A stretch of DNA of 9,186 nucleotides from Flavobacteriia bacterium (GTDB lineage: Bacteria > Bacteroidota > Bacteroidia > Flavobacteriales > Flavobacteriaceae), in assembly GCA_018500075.1 (NCBI GenBank), contig JAHBAN010000056.1, positions 1 through 9,186 on the forward strand. Reading direction: 5' to 3'. The notes under the pieces are model-generated. The model had not been told where the DNA came from, ran no database searches, and was given only the letters and a program-made list of their open reading frames with translations. Shown in pieces: positions 1 through 6,117 of this stretch. Every line of letters begins with the position of its first letter. Position 1 is the stretch's first letter. The position numbers were made by a program, and so were the translations under genes.

Positions 1-32
1 CCGCCCCAGACATGAGGCGGCGGTTTTCTTTT
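1..32 (+). terminator. Rho-independent terminator of an upstream gene (left arm possibly cut by window edge)
   Basis: A C/G-rich left arm (CCGCC at 1-5) can pair with GGCGG at 16-20 or 19-23 across a short A/T-containing loop. It is followed by TTTTCTTTT at 24-32. Stem plus T-tract is the usual intrinsic terminator layout on the plus strand. The hairpin may begin left of the window, so its full stem length is unknown. It implies that a plus-strand gene ends just outside the window and that the racemase-like gene starts its own transcript. Confidence 0.6.
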
Positions 33-59
33 GGGCGGGAGAGGGTAGACTTTTGGCAG

Positions 60-71
60 GGTTGCGCAACC
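60..71. promoter_or_regulatory. 12-bp perfect palindrome upstream of the racemase-like gene (candidate operator)
   Basis: GGTTGCGCAACC is self-complementary over 12 bp, with the core TTGCGCAA. It lies 23 nt before the chosen ATG and between the upstream terminator and the ribosome binding site, where an operator would be expected. No regulator is encoded nearby and I cannot assign a family. A 12-bp GC-rich palindrome can also occur by chance. Confidence 0.3.
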
Positions 72-94
72 ACAGCAGGCAAAGGAGATCGAGG

Positions 95-1186
95 ATGGGT
101 GTATTGGCGGGTGTGCGGATTGTCGAAGTGGAGGGGCTTGGCCCTGCGCCCTTTGCGGGCATGCTTCTGGCCGACATGGGGGCGGAGGTGATTGTTGTGC
201 ATCGCAAGGGCGGCACGCCGGCGCCGGGACTGCCGGAGCGCTCTGTGCTGGACCGTGGCAAGCGCTCGATTGCGCTTGATCTGAAGGATGAGGCCGACAC
301 AGCCGTCTTTATGAAGCTTGTGGCGCGCGCCGATGCGCTGATCGAGGGGTTCAGACCCGGTGTGATGGAGCGGCTCGGGCTTGGGCCAGAGAGCTGCCAT
401 GCGGTGAACCCGAGGCTTGTGTTCGGGCGGATGACAGGCTGGGGGCAGAGCGGGCCTTTGGCCCATGCGGCGGGGCATGATCTCAATTATATCGCCATGT
501 CGGGCGCGCTTTGGTATGGCAGCGCGCCGGGGCAGGCCCCGATGACGCCTGCGACACTTGTGGGCGATATCGGGGGCGGGGCGATGTATCTTGTGAGCGG
601 GGTGCTGGCCGGGATTTTGCAGGCCAAGACGTCGGGCGCGGGCACTGTTGTGGATGCGGCGATTTATGACGGGTCGGCGCATATGATGAATCTGTTGATG
701 GCGCTGCGACAGAGCGGGGGGATGCCGGAAACGCGGGGGGCGGGGCTTTTGGACGGGCCGCATTGGAGCCGGACCTATGACTGCGCCTGCGGTGGGTATA
801 TTTCGGTGCAGAGCCTTGAGCCGCAGTTTTATGCCGAGTTTCTGCGTCTTATGGGGCTAGAGGGGGAGGACGCCTTTCAAAACCAGTATGACAAAGCGCT
901 CTGGCCGGATTTGACGCAAAGGCTGGCGTCTCTGTTCAAGACCCGCACGCGGGACCATTGGGCGGCGCTTTTTCTGGGGAGTGATGCCTGTGTGGCGCCT
1001 GTGTTGTCGCCTGATGAGGCGATGGGCCATGAGATGAACGCCGCGCGACAGGCCTGGCTGGAGGTCGGCGGTGTGTTGCAGGCGGCCCCTGCGCCACGGT
1101 TTGAGGGGAAGGAGCCGCCCGCGCCGGGGCTGCCGCCGGTGCGCGGGGCCGATGGGGCGGCGATTCTGGCGGAGCTTGGGATGTGA
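95..1186 (+). CDS. CaiB/BaiF CoA-transferase family protein, alpha-methylacyl-CoA racemase type
   Basis: The 363-residue product belongs to the class III CoA-transferase (CaiB/BaiF) family and most resembles alpha-methylacyl-CoA racemases. These epimerise the alpha carbon of 2-methyl-branched acyl-CoA thioesters so that they can enter beta-oxidation. The racemase signature residues, as I recall them from the Mycobacterium MCR enzyme, are all present: Arg93 in MERLGLGP, His128 in AGHDLNY, Asp158 in VGDIGGG and Glu242 in LEPQFYAE. GRMTGWGQSGP (111-121) is also typical. The length fits the family's roughly 360 residues. I chose the ATG at 95 because AAAGGAG (81-87) lies 7 nt upstream; an earlier in-frame TTG at 53 has no such site. 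The gene appears monocistronic, with a terminator before it and hairpins after it. Substrate is not determinable here; a true CoA-transferase role is the main alternative. Confidence 0.88.
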   Translation: MGVLAGVRIVEVEGLGPAPFAGMLLADMGAEVIVVHRKGGTPAPGLPERSVLDRGKRSIALDLKDEADTAVFMKLVARADALIEGFRPGVMERLGLGPESCHAVNPRLVFGRMTGWGQSGPLAHAAGHDLNYIAMSGALWYGSAPGQAPMTPATLVGDIGGGAMYLVSGVLAGILQAKTSGAGTVVDAAIYDGSAHMMNLLMALRQSGGMPETRGAGLLDGPHWSRTYDCACGGYISVQSLEPQFYAEFLRLMGLEGEDAFQNQYDKALWPDLTQRLASLFKTRTRDHWAALFLGSDACVAPVLSPDEAMGHEMNAARQAWLEVGGVLQAAPAPRFEGKEPPAPGLPPVRGADGAAILAELGM

Positions 1187-1389
1187 GAGGGATCGGATTT
1201 GCGTTGCAAATCCGACCGTTGCGCCAAGTTGGGAACCAGCCGCCTGGACCGCGGCGAGGCTGGGGGGGCCAGCCCCCCCGTGTCATAAGCCTTGGGGCTT
1301 ATGACAGCTCCCCCCCGGGATATTTTGAGAAAGAAAAAGCCGAGGCGGTTTGACAGGGAGAGGCGACAGGGCCTGCGGGCGCGGGGGCG
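1187..1389. repeat. Gene-free spacer with a composite of nested hairpins (REP-like block)
   Basis: I see no gene in this 203-nt spacer. It holds three perfect inverted repeats. The first is TCGGATTTGC, loop GTT, GCAAATCCGA (1193-1215). The second is a run of seven G, loop CCAG, seven C (1262-1279), with an alternative pairing GGCTGG/CCAGCC (1259-1274). The third is GTCATAAGCC, loop TTGG, GGCTTATGAC (1282-1305). A further seven-C run (1310-1316) could also pair with the G-run, so several folds compete. It ends in GGGATATTTTGAGAAAGAAA, a phrase I recall from many intergenic spacers of Rhodobacteraceae. None of the stems is followed by a clean T-run on the plus strand. The block may help end transcription of the racemase-like gene 6 nt upstream of the first stem. 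Confidence 0.55.
1193..1215 (+). terminator. 10-bp stem hairpin directly after the racemase-like gene
   Basis: TCGGATTTGC and GCAAATCCGA form a perfect 10-bp stem with a 3-nt GTT loop, starting 6 nt past the stop codon. It could act as a transcription terminator or as a 3' stabilising hairpin. The following bases (CCGTTGCG) contain no U-tract, so it is not a canonical intrinsic terminator. Confidence 0.35.
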
Positions 1390-1746
1390 TCAGTGGGGCA
1401 GGGCAACTTTAACGGGGTCGCTCCAGCCGGAGGGGCGGCAATGGGCGCGAATCCGGATTGTGCGCAGCCCGTCGGGCAGCATTACATTGCGCAGGGACCG
1501 GGTGAAAGGCTGTTCGTCGATGTGAGGGTGCATCAATTCGCGGTGGGCGATCCGCTTGCCGGCGGCATCGACAATCTCCCAGCCGTTTGCGAAGTGATCC
1601 CAGCCGGTGTCGGGGTGGGACAGGGTCACATCAAAGCGCCAGCCCATGCCCGCGCGGGAGGCCTCAACCTTTGTGATGGTTGGGGCATCGGCGAGGGCGG
1701 TGGCGCTTGTGAGCAGCAGCGCAAGCAAGGCGACGAGGGTGTGCAT
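1390..1746 (-). CDS. Small secreted protein of unknown function
   Basis: The 118-residue product begins with a clear Sec signal peptide: Met-His-Thr, a hydrophobic stretch rich in Leu and Ala (4-17), then an Ala-Leu-Ala-Asp cleavage region around residues 18-20. The mature part is about 98 residues, rich in beta-prone segments, and contains LSHPDTGWDHFANGWEIVD (42-60), HRELMHPHID (68-77) and EQPFTRSL. It has several Trp and His residues and a single Cys (about 103). I recall similar conserved exported proteins in Rhodobacteraceae but know no function. A small beta-sandwich exported to the periplasm is an inference. The ATG at 1746 has no good Shine-Dalgarno, but a later start would remove the signal peptide. 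It is divergent from glcD, so the two share the region 1747-1885. Coding on this strand is favoured over the overlapping plus-strand frame because of the signal peptide. Confidence 0.75.
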   Translation of the reverse strand: MHTLVALLALLLTSATALADAPTITKVEASRAGMGWRFDVTLSHPDTGWDHFANGWEIVDAAGKRIAHRELMHPHIDEQPFTRSLRNVMLPDGLRTIRIRAHCRPSGWSDPVKVALPH

Positions 1747-1833
1747 TGGGCCGAGATAGCACTCTGGCGGGCGAAGGTCATGACACTTTTCTGTGTGATG
1801 CGGCGCGCGGCACCGGCTTTTGACGGAAATCAG

Positions 1834-1862
1834 TTGAGCTGTGGGGCGATTGGTAATATTCT
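1834..1862 (+). promoter_or_regulatory. Candidate sigma-70-type promoter for the glc operon
   Basis: TTGAGC (1834-1839) and TATTCT (1857-1862) are separated by 17 nt. Each matches four of six bases of the TTGACA/TATAAT consensus. The predicted transcript would start near 1869, giving a short leader to the glcD start. The -10 lies in the spacer of the inverted repeat at 1849-1871, which fits repression by occlusion. The match is modest and unverified. Confidence 0.4.
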
Positions 1863-1871
1863 TTTACCAAT
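1849..1871. promoter_or_regulatory. Perfect inverted repeat ATTGGTAA-N7-TTACCAAT, candidate glc operator
   Basis: Two perfect 8-bp arms (1849-1856 and 1864-1871) flank a 7-nt A/T-rich spacer. The site ends 14 nt before the glcD start codon and covers the best -10 candidate. The half-site TTGGT/ACCAA resembles operators of the FadR subfamily of GntR regulators (PdhR, LldR and GlcC types), which control pyruvate, lactate and glycolate genes. The spacing here is wider than the usual few bases between half-sites. No regulator gene is in the window, so the binding protein would be encoded elsewhere. Confidence 0.5.
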
Positions 1872-1885
1872 TATGGAGATGCCCT

Positions 1886-3325
1886 ATGCAGATGCCTCAG
1901 CCAAACCCTGTGATCCTCGCCAAGAAAGCCAGACTGGTGGAGCGATTGACGGCCGCTTTGGGCAAGGGGGGCGTGATTGCCGAAGAGATTGCGCTCAAGG
2001 CTTATGAGTGTGATGCGCTCACCGCTTACCGCTGCCCACCGATGCTTGCGCTTTTGCCGCGCACGACCGAGGAGGTCGCGGCGGCGCTGAAAATTTGCCA
2101 CGAGATGGATGTGCCCGTGGTTCCACGCGGCTCGGGAACCTCGCTTGCCGGCGGGGCCATGCCGACGGCGGACAGTGTCATTCTGGGTGTGAGCCGGATG
2201 GCTGCGGTATTGGAAACAGATTTTGCCAGTCGCGTCATTCGGGTGCAAACCGGGCGCACGAATCTCTCTGTTACGGGGGCTGTGGAGGGGGAGGGCTTTT
2301 TCTATGCGCCTGACCCGTCGAGCCAGCTGGCCTGTGCGATTGCGGGGAACATCGCGATGAATTCGGGCGGGGCGCATTGTCTCAAATACGGGGTGACGAC
2401 CAACAATCTGATGGGCGTGACCATGGTTATGATGGATGGCGAGATTGTCGAGATCGGCGGGGCGCATCTGGACGCGGGCGGGCTTGATCTGCTCGGTCTT
2501 ATTTGTGGCAGCGAGGGGCAGCTTGGGGTTGTGACCGAGGCGACGCTGCGTATTTTGCACAAGCCCGAGGGCGCGCGGCCTGTGTTGATCGGATTTGACA
2601 GCAATGAGGTCGCGGGGGCCTGTGTCTCGGATATTATCAAGGCCGGCATTTTGCCTGTGGCGATCGAGTTTATGGACCGGATGTTGATCGGGGTTTGTGA
2701 AGATTATGCCCATGCGGGATATCCTGACTGCGAGGCGCTTCTGATTGTGGAGGTGGAAGGCAGCGAAGCCGAGATCGAGCATCAGCTCGGCCTCATCCAC
2801 GAGATTGCCAAGCGCCATAACCCTGTCGAATTTCGCAAAGCGACCAGCGCTGACGAGGCGGGGCGGATCTGGGCCGGGCGCAAGGCGGCGTTTTCGGCGA
2901 TTGGCAAGATCAGCGATTATATGTGTCTGGACGGGACGATCCCTGTGAGCCAGCTTCCCTATGTGCTCAAGCGGATCGGCGAGATGAGCCAGCACTATGG
3001 CCTTGCGGTGGGCAATGTCTTTCACGCCGGTGACGGAAATATGCACCCGCTCATTCTCTATGATGCGAACAAGCCGGGCGATCTCGAAATCTGTGAGGCC
3101 TTTGGCGCGGAGGTGCTCAAGCTCTGTGTGGAGGTGGGCGGCTGTCTGACCGGCGAGCACGGTGTCGGGATCGAGAAGCGCGATTTGATGGTGGACCAGT
3201 TCGGGCCTGAGGATCTGGATATGCAGATGGCGGTGAAGGATGTGTTTGATCCGAAGTGGCTTTTGAACCCTGCCAAAGTTTTCCCGTTGGCCTCAAGCGA
3301 GGCGCGGCGGATTGCGGCGGAGTAG
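1886..3325 (+). CDS. glcD: Glycolate oxidase FAD-linked subunit GlcD
   Basis: The 479-residue product is the main FAD-binding, substrate-oxidising subunit of glycolate oxidase (glycolate to glyoxylate; family members also accept D-lactate). The PCMH-type FAD domain spans roughly 50-225, with PRGSGTSLAGG (80-90) as the FAD-binding signature, PDPSSQ (142-147) and IAMNSGGAHCLKYGV (156-170). The C-terminal FAD-oxidase domain carries HAGDGNMH (380-387), the probable metal/substrate site, and GEHGVG (423-428). E. coli GlcD is 499 residues, so this is full length. I chose the ATG at 1886 because GGAG (1875-1878) lies 7 nt upstream; earlier in-frame GTG/TTG starts would run through the candidate promoter, and an ATG at 1892 is a weaker alternative. 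It is first in a four-gene operon, with the stop 4 nt before glcE. Regulation is probably through the inverted repeat at 1849-1871. Confidence 0.95.
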   Translation: MQMPQPNPVILAKKARLVERLTAALGKGGVIAEEIALKAYECDALTAYRCPPMLALLPRTTEEVAAALKICHEMDVPVVPRGSGTSLAGGAMPTADSVILGVSRMAAVLETDFASRVIRVQTGRTNLSVTGAVEGEGFFYAPDPSSQLACAIAGNIAMNSGGAHCLKYGVTTNNLMGVTMVMMDGEIVEIGGAHLDAGGLDLLGLICGSEGQLGVVTEATLRILHKPEGARPVLIGFDSNEVAGACVSDIIKAGILPVAIEFMDRMLIGVCEDYAHAGYPDCEALLIVEVEGSEAEIEHQLGLIHEIAKRHNPVEFRKATSADEAGRIWAGRKAAFSAIGKISDYMCLDGTIPVSQLPYVLKRIGEMSQHYGLAVGNVFHAGDGNMHPLILYDANKPGDLEICEAFGAEVLKLCVEVGGCLTGEHGVGIEKRDLMVDQFGPEDLDMQMAVKDVFDPKWLLNPAKVFPLASSEARRIAAE

Positions 3326-3329
3326 GGGC

Positions 3330-4448
3330 ATGATATTCACTCCGAAGACAGAGGCCGAGCTGGCCGAGATTGTTGCGGGTTTGAGCGCCCCTGTCCGGCT
3401 GCAAGGTGGCGGCACGCGGGCGGTCGGGCACAGTGTGGCGCAGGATGTGCTTGATATGAGCGGGATCCGTGGTGTGGTGGATTACGAGCCCGGGGCGCTG
3501 ACGCTTGTGGCCAAGGCGGGAACGCCTGTGGCCGAGATCGAAGCGCTTCTTGCGACCGAAAAGCAACGGCTGTCTTTTGAGCCTATGGACCATCGTGTGC
3601 TTTTGGGCACGCAGGGCACGCCCACGATAGGCGGGGTGGTGGCGGCGAATGTGAGCGGGCCGCGGCGTATCTCTGTGGGCGCGTGCCGCGATTTTGCGCT
3701 GGGTGTGCGCTTTGTGGACGGGATGGGCCGCGCCGTGAAAAACGGGGGCCGCGTGATGAAAAACGTGACGGGCTATGACCTTGTCAAGCTGATGGCCGGC
3801 TCCTGGGGCACCTTGGGCGCGATGAGCGAGGTGAGCTTGAAGGTGATGCCCTGTCCGGAAACGGAAGCGACGCTGGCTGTGTCTGTGACAGATGCGGCTG
3901 CGGCGATCGGGGCTATGTCTGCGGCGCTTGGCTCGGCTTATGAGGTGACGGGGGCGGCGCAAAACGGGCCTGTTTATGTGCGAATTGAGGGCTTTGCCCC
4001 GTCTGTGGCCTATCGGCTGGATGCGCTTGAGGCCCTTTTGGCGCGGTTTGGCGCTGTCGAGCGGCTGGATGCCGAGGCCTCGGGGGCGCTTTGGCAAGGG
4101 CTGCGGGATGTGAGGGCCTTTGCGGCGTCTGCCTTTGTCACGCGGGTGTCTTTGCGCCCGACGGATATGCCTGCGTTTTTGGCGGCGGCGCGGGCCGGGC
4201 ACAGCTTTGAGGCCCAGCTTGACTGGGGCGGTGGCCTGGCGTGGCTGGCCTCTGACAAGGAGAGTCTTGCGGATTTTGCGCAGAGCTACTGCACGGCGCA
4301 TGGTGGCCATGCCACGCGCATCAAAGGATCGTTTGAGGCCTGTGCCTTTCAGCCCGAGGCGGCGGGTGTTGCGCGCCTGAGCCGGGGCTTGCGGCAGCGG
4401 TTTGACCCCAAGGGGCTGTTTAACCCCGAGTTGATGGCGCGCGGATGA
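3330..4448 (+). CDS. glcE: Glycolate oxidase FAD-binding subunit GlcE
   Basis: The 372-residue product is the second FAD-binding subunit of glycolate oxidase and is related to the N-terminal half of GlcD. The FAD domain shows VRLQGGGTRAVGH (22-34), TPTIGGVVAANVSGPRR (97-113), and GRVMKNVTGYDLVKLMAGSWGTLG (140-163), the most recognisable GlcE stretch. It ends with RFDPKGLFNPELMARG, where FNPE-like endings are common in these flavoproteins. E. coli GlcE is about 350 residues. The ATG at 3330 has GGAG (3319-3322) seven nt upstream, located inside the end of glcD; the upstream TTG at 3312 is less likely. The 3' end overlaps the next gene by 4 nt (ATGA), which suggests translational coupling. GlcE has no metal-site motif of the HAGDGN type, as expected for this subunit. 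Confidence 0.94.
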   Translation: MIFTPKTEAELAEIVAGLSAPVRLQGGGTRAVGHSVAQDVLDMSGIRGVVDYEPGALTLVAKAGTPVAEIEALLATEKQRLSFEPMDHRVLLGTQGTPTIGGVVAANVSGPRRISVGACRDFALGVRFVDGMGRAVKNGGRVMKNVTGYDLVKLMAGSWGTLGAMSEVSLKVMPCPETEATLAVSVTDAAAAIGAMSAALGSAYEVTGAAQNGPVYVRIEGFAPSVAYRLDALEALLARFGAVERLDAEASGALWQGLRDVRAFAASAFVTRVSLRPTDMPAFLAAARAGHSFEAQLDWGGGLAWLASDKESLADFAQSYCTAHGGHATRIKGSFEACAFQPEAAGVARLSRGLRQRFDPKGLFNPELMARG

Positions 4449-4780
4449 GTTATGGTGTGGCATATTTTACGGTGTTTCTGGGTGGGCCGCTGCTCGTGCT
4501 TTTGCTGACGCGACGGGCGGCAACGCAGAGGAGCTTTGTGTTGGGTGTTTCCAGTGTGGCGGTCTTGACGGCTTTGGCAGTGTTTTGGGGGCGCGTGCCG
4601 GGGCTTGAGACCGTGGCAATGCTCTGGCTTGCCTGGGTCGGGACTGTCGCGCTCTGTGTGCGTGTCGTGATGCGACGGGTGGAAACAAAACGGGGCTTGG
4701 CCCTGACAAAAGCGATAGGCGCTATGGCCTCTGTGATCCCCTGGATCGGGCTGGCGGCGGCAGATTGGATGACTGGCTGA
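4445..4780 (+). CDS. Small four-helix membrane protein inside the glycolate oxidase operon
   Basis: The 111-residue product is very hydrophobic, with four likely transmembrane segments at about 4-21, 31-48, 55-75 and 87-106. Basic residues cluster between helices 1 and 2 (Arg23, Arg24, Arg29) and between 3 and 4 (Arg73, Arg77, Arg78, Lys82, Arg83, Lys89). By the positive-inside rule these loops face the cytoplasm and both termini face the periplasm. There is no signal peptide and no Cys/His set for a haem or Fe-S site. I recognise no family. It starts within the glcE stop (ATGA) and its stop overlaps the glcF start (TGATG), so it should be made in step with the oxidase subunits. The classical E. 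coli order is glcD-glcE-glcF without it. A role as membrane anchor or assembly partner for the otherwise soluble GlcDEF complex is an inference. Confidence 0.82.
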   Translation: MSYGVAYFTVFLGGPLLVLLLTRRAATQRSFVLGVSSVAVLTALAVFWGRVPGLETVAMLWLAWVGTVALCVRVVMRRVETKRGLALTKAIGAMASVIPWIGLAAADWMTG

Positions 4781-6066
4781 TGCAGACAAATTTCACTTCC
4801 GAGCAGCTCAAGGATGCGGGCACTGCCCGCGCCAACGAGATCCTGCGCAATTGCGTCCATTGTGGGTTTTGCACGGCGACCTGCCCGACCTATCAGATCC
4901 TCGGGGACGAGCTGGACAGCCCGCGCGGGCGGATTTACCAGATCAAGGATATGATCGAGAACGAGCGGGTGCCTGACAAGAAGACGGTCATGCATATCGA
5001 CCGGTGTTTGAGCTGTCTGGCCTGTATGACAACCTGCCCCAGCGGGGTGCATTATATGCATCTTGTGGACTATGCGCGCGAGTATATCGAGACGACGTAC
5101 AAGCGCCCGCTGACCGACCGCGCCTTGCGCTGGGTTCTGGCGCGGATTTTGCCGTATCCGATGCGCTTTCGGCTGGCGCTATTGGGCGCGAAGATGGCGC
5201 GGCCATTCAAGGCGTTTGTGTCGGATGCGCGCCTTCGGGCCATGCTTGAGATGGCGCCAAAAGACATCCCCCCTGTGAGTCGCAATGACGACCCCCAGAC
5301 CTTTCAGCCCGAGGGCGAGCAGAAGATGCGCGTTGCGCTGATGACGGGCTGTGCGCAAAAGGCGCTCAACACCGATATCAACGATGCCACCATTCGCTTG
5401 CTGCGCCGCTTTGGCTGTGAAGTTGTGATCGCCGAGGGGGCGGGCTGTTGCGGGGCGCTGACGCATCATATGGGCAAAACCGGCGAGAGCCACGCGACGG
5501 CAGAGAAGAATATCGACGCATGGGTCGCAGAGGCCAATAGCGGCGGGCTTGATAGTATTGTGATCAACACCTCCGGCTGTGGCACGACTGTGAAGGATTA
5601 TGGCCATATGTTCCGCGAGACGGGCAAGGCCGCAGAGGCAGCGCAGGTGGCCGATCTGGCGCAGGATGTGAGCGAGCTTCTGATGCGGCTTGATCTGCCG
5701 GACGGCGCGGCCAAGGGGATTCGTGTGGCCTATCATGCGGCCTGTAGCTTGCAGCATGGCCAGCAGATCAAGACCTTTCCCAAAGATTTGCTCAAGCGGG
5801 TCGGGTTTGAGGTTGTGGAGCCGGTGGACAGCCATTTGTGCTGTGGCTCGGCAGGGACGTATAACCTGATGCAGCCCGAAATATCCAAGGAGCTGAAGCG
5901 CCGTAAGGTCAGCACGCTGGAGGCCAAACAGCCGGATGTGATTGCCGCGGGCAACATTGGCTGTATGATGCAGATTGGCGGGGGCACCGGTGTTCCTGTT
6001 GTGCATACGGTGGAGCTTCTGGACTGGGCGACGGGCGGGCCGAAGCCGCGTGCACTGATGAGGTGA
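4780..6066 (+). CDS. glcF: Glycolate oxidase iron-sulfur subunit GlcF
   Basis: The 428-residue product is the electron-transfer subunit that takes electrons from the GlcD/GlcE flavins toward the quinone pool. Two ferredoxin-type 4Fe-4S motifs are visible: CVHCGFCTATCP (Cys25, 28, 31, 35) and CLSCLACMTTCP (Cys76, 79, 82, 86). Two cysteine-rich CCG domains follow. One contains TGCAQKA and GAGCCGAL, the other HAACSLQHGQQ and HLCCGSAGTYN, with a final GNIGCMMQI. DELDSPRGRIYQIKDM between the clusters is typical of GlcF. E. coli GlcF is 407 residues. The ATG at 4780 overlaps the preceding stop by 1 nt (TGATG) and has little Shine-Dalgarno of its own, so reinitiation after the membrane-protein gene is likely. 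A TTG at 4765 is a less likely start. It is the last gene of the operon. Confidence 0.95.
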   Translation: MQTNFTSEQLKDAGTARANEILRNCVHCGFCTATCPTYQILGDELDSPRGRIYQIKDMIENERVPDKKTVMHIDRCLSCLACMTTCPSGVHYMHLVDYAREYIETTYKRPLTDRALRWVLARILPYPMRFRLALLGAKMARPFKAFVSDARLRAMLEMAPKDIPPVSRNDDPQTFQPEGEQKMRVALMTGCAQKALNTDINDATIRLLRRFGCEVVIAEGAGCCGALTHHMGKTGESHATAEKNIDAWVAEANSGGLDSIVINTSGCGTTVKDYGHMFRETGKAAEAAQVADLAQDVSELLMRLDLPDGAAKGIRVAYHAACSLQHGQQIKTFPKDLLKRVGFEVVEPVDSHLCCGSAGTYNLMQPEISKELKRRKVSTLEAKQPDVIAAGNIGCMMQIGGGTGVPVVHTVELLDWATGGPKPRALMR

Positions 6067-6113
6067 GGGCTGACGCCCTAATTTTGCCATAAGTTTTAGA
6101 TAGTTCAGCCCTC
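6065..6113 (+). terminator. Inverted repeats after glcF, possible weak terminator
   Basis: AGGGC, loop TGAC, GCCCT (6066-6079) forms a small perfect hairpin overlapping the glcF stop and is followed by AATTTTG, a short T-run. The same left arm, GAGGGCTGA (6065-6073), is also perfectly complementary to TCAGCCCTC (6105-6113), 31 nt away and just before the protease start. The two folds are mutually exclusive. The short hairpin plus T-run could end part of the glc transcript. The long-range pairing could instead shield the protease start in read-through RNA. No strong promoter was found between the two genes. Confidence 0.4.
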
Positions 6114-6117
6114 TGGA

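Noticed and set aside
53..94. N-terminal extension of the racemase-like gene from a TTG at 53
   Set aside because: The extension (Arg-rich) is not part of the family, has no ribosome site, and would include the palindrome. The ATG at 95 has AAAGGAG at good spacing.
1841..1885. N-terminal extension of glcD from a GTG at 1841
   Set aside because: It would translate through the inverted repeat and the predicted -10; the ATG at 1886 has GGAG 7 nt upstream and the standard GlcD N-terminus.
1393..2007. Plus-strand open frame of 204 codons overlapping the secreted-protein gene and the start of glcD
   Set aside because: It runs through the candidate glc promoter and out of frame into glcD. Gly/Ala-rich composition without motifs, whereas the minus-strand alternative encodes a proper signal peptide.
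1871..3160. Long minus-strand open frame opposite glcD (429 codons)
   Set aside because: Same reasoning: it runs opposite glcD, has no domain, and its composition is typical of antisense frames.
3117..4463. Long minus-strand open frame opposite the end of glcD and all of glcE (448 codons)
   Set aside because: Arg/His-rich low-complexity translation, antisense to convincing flavoprotein genes; a shadow frame of high-GC codons.
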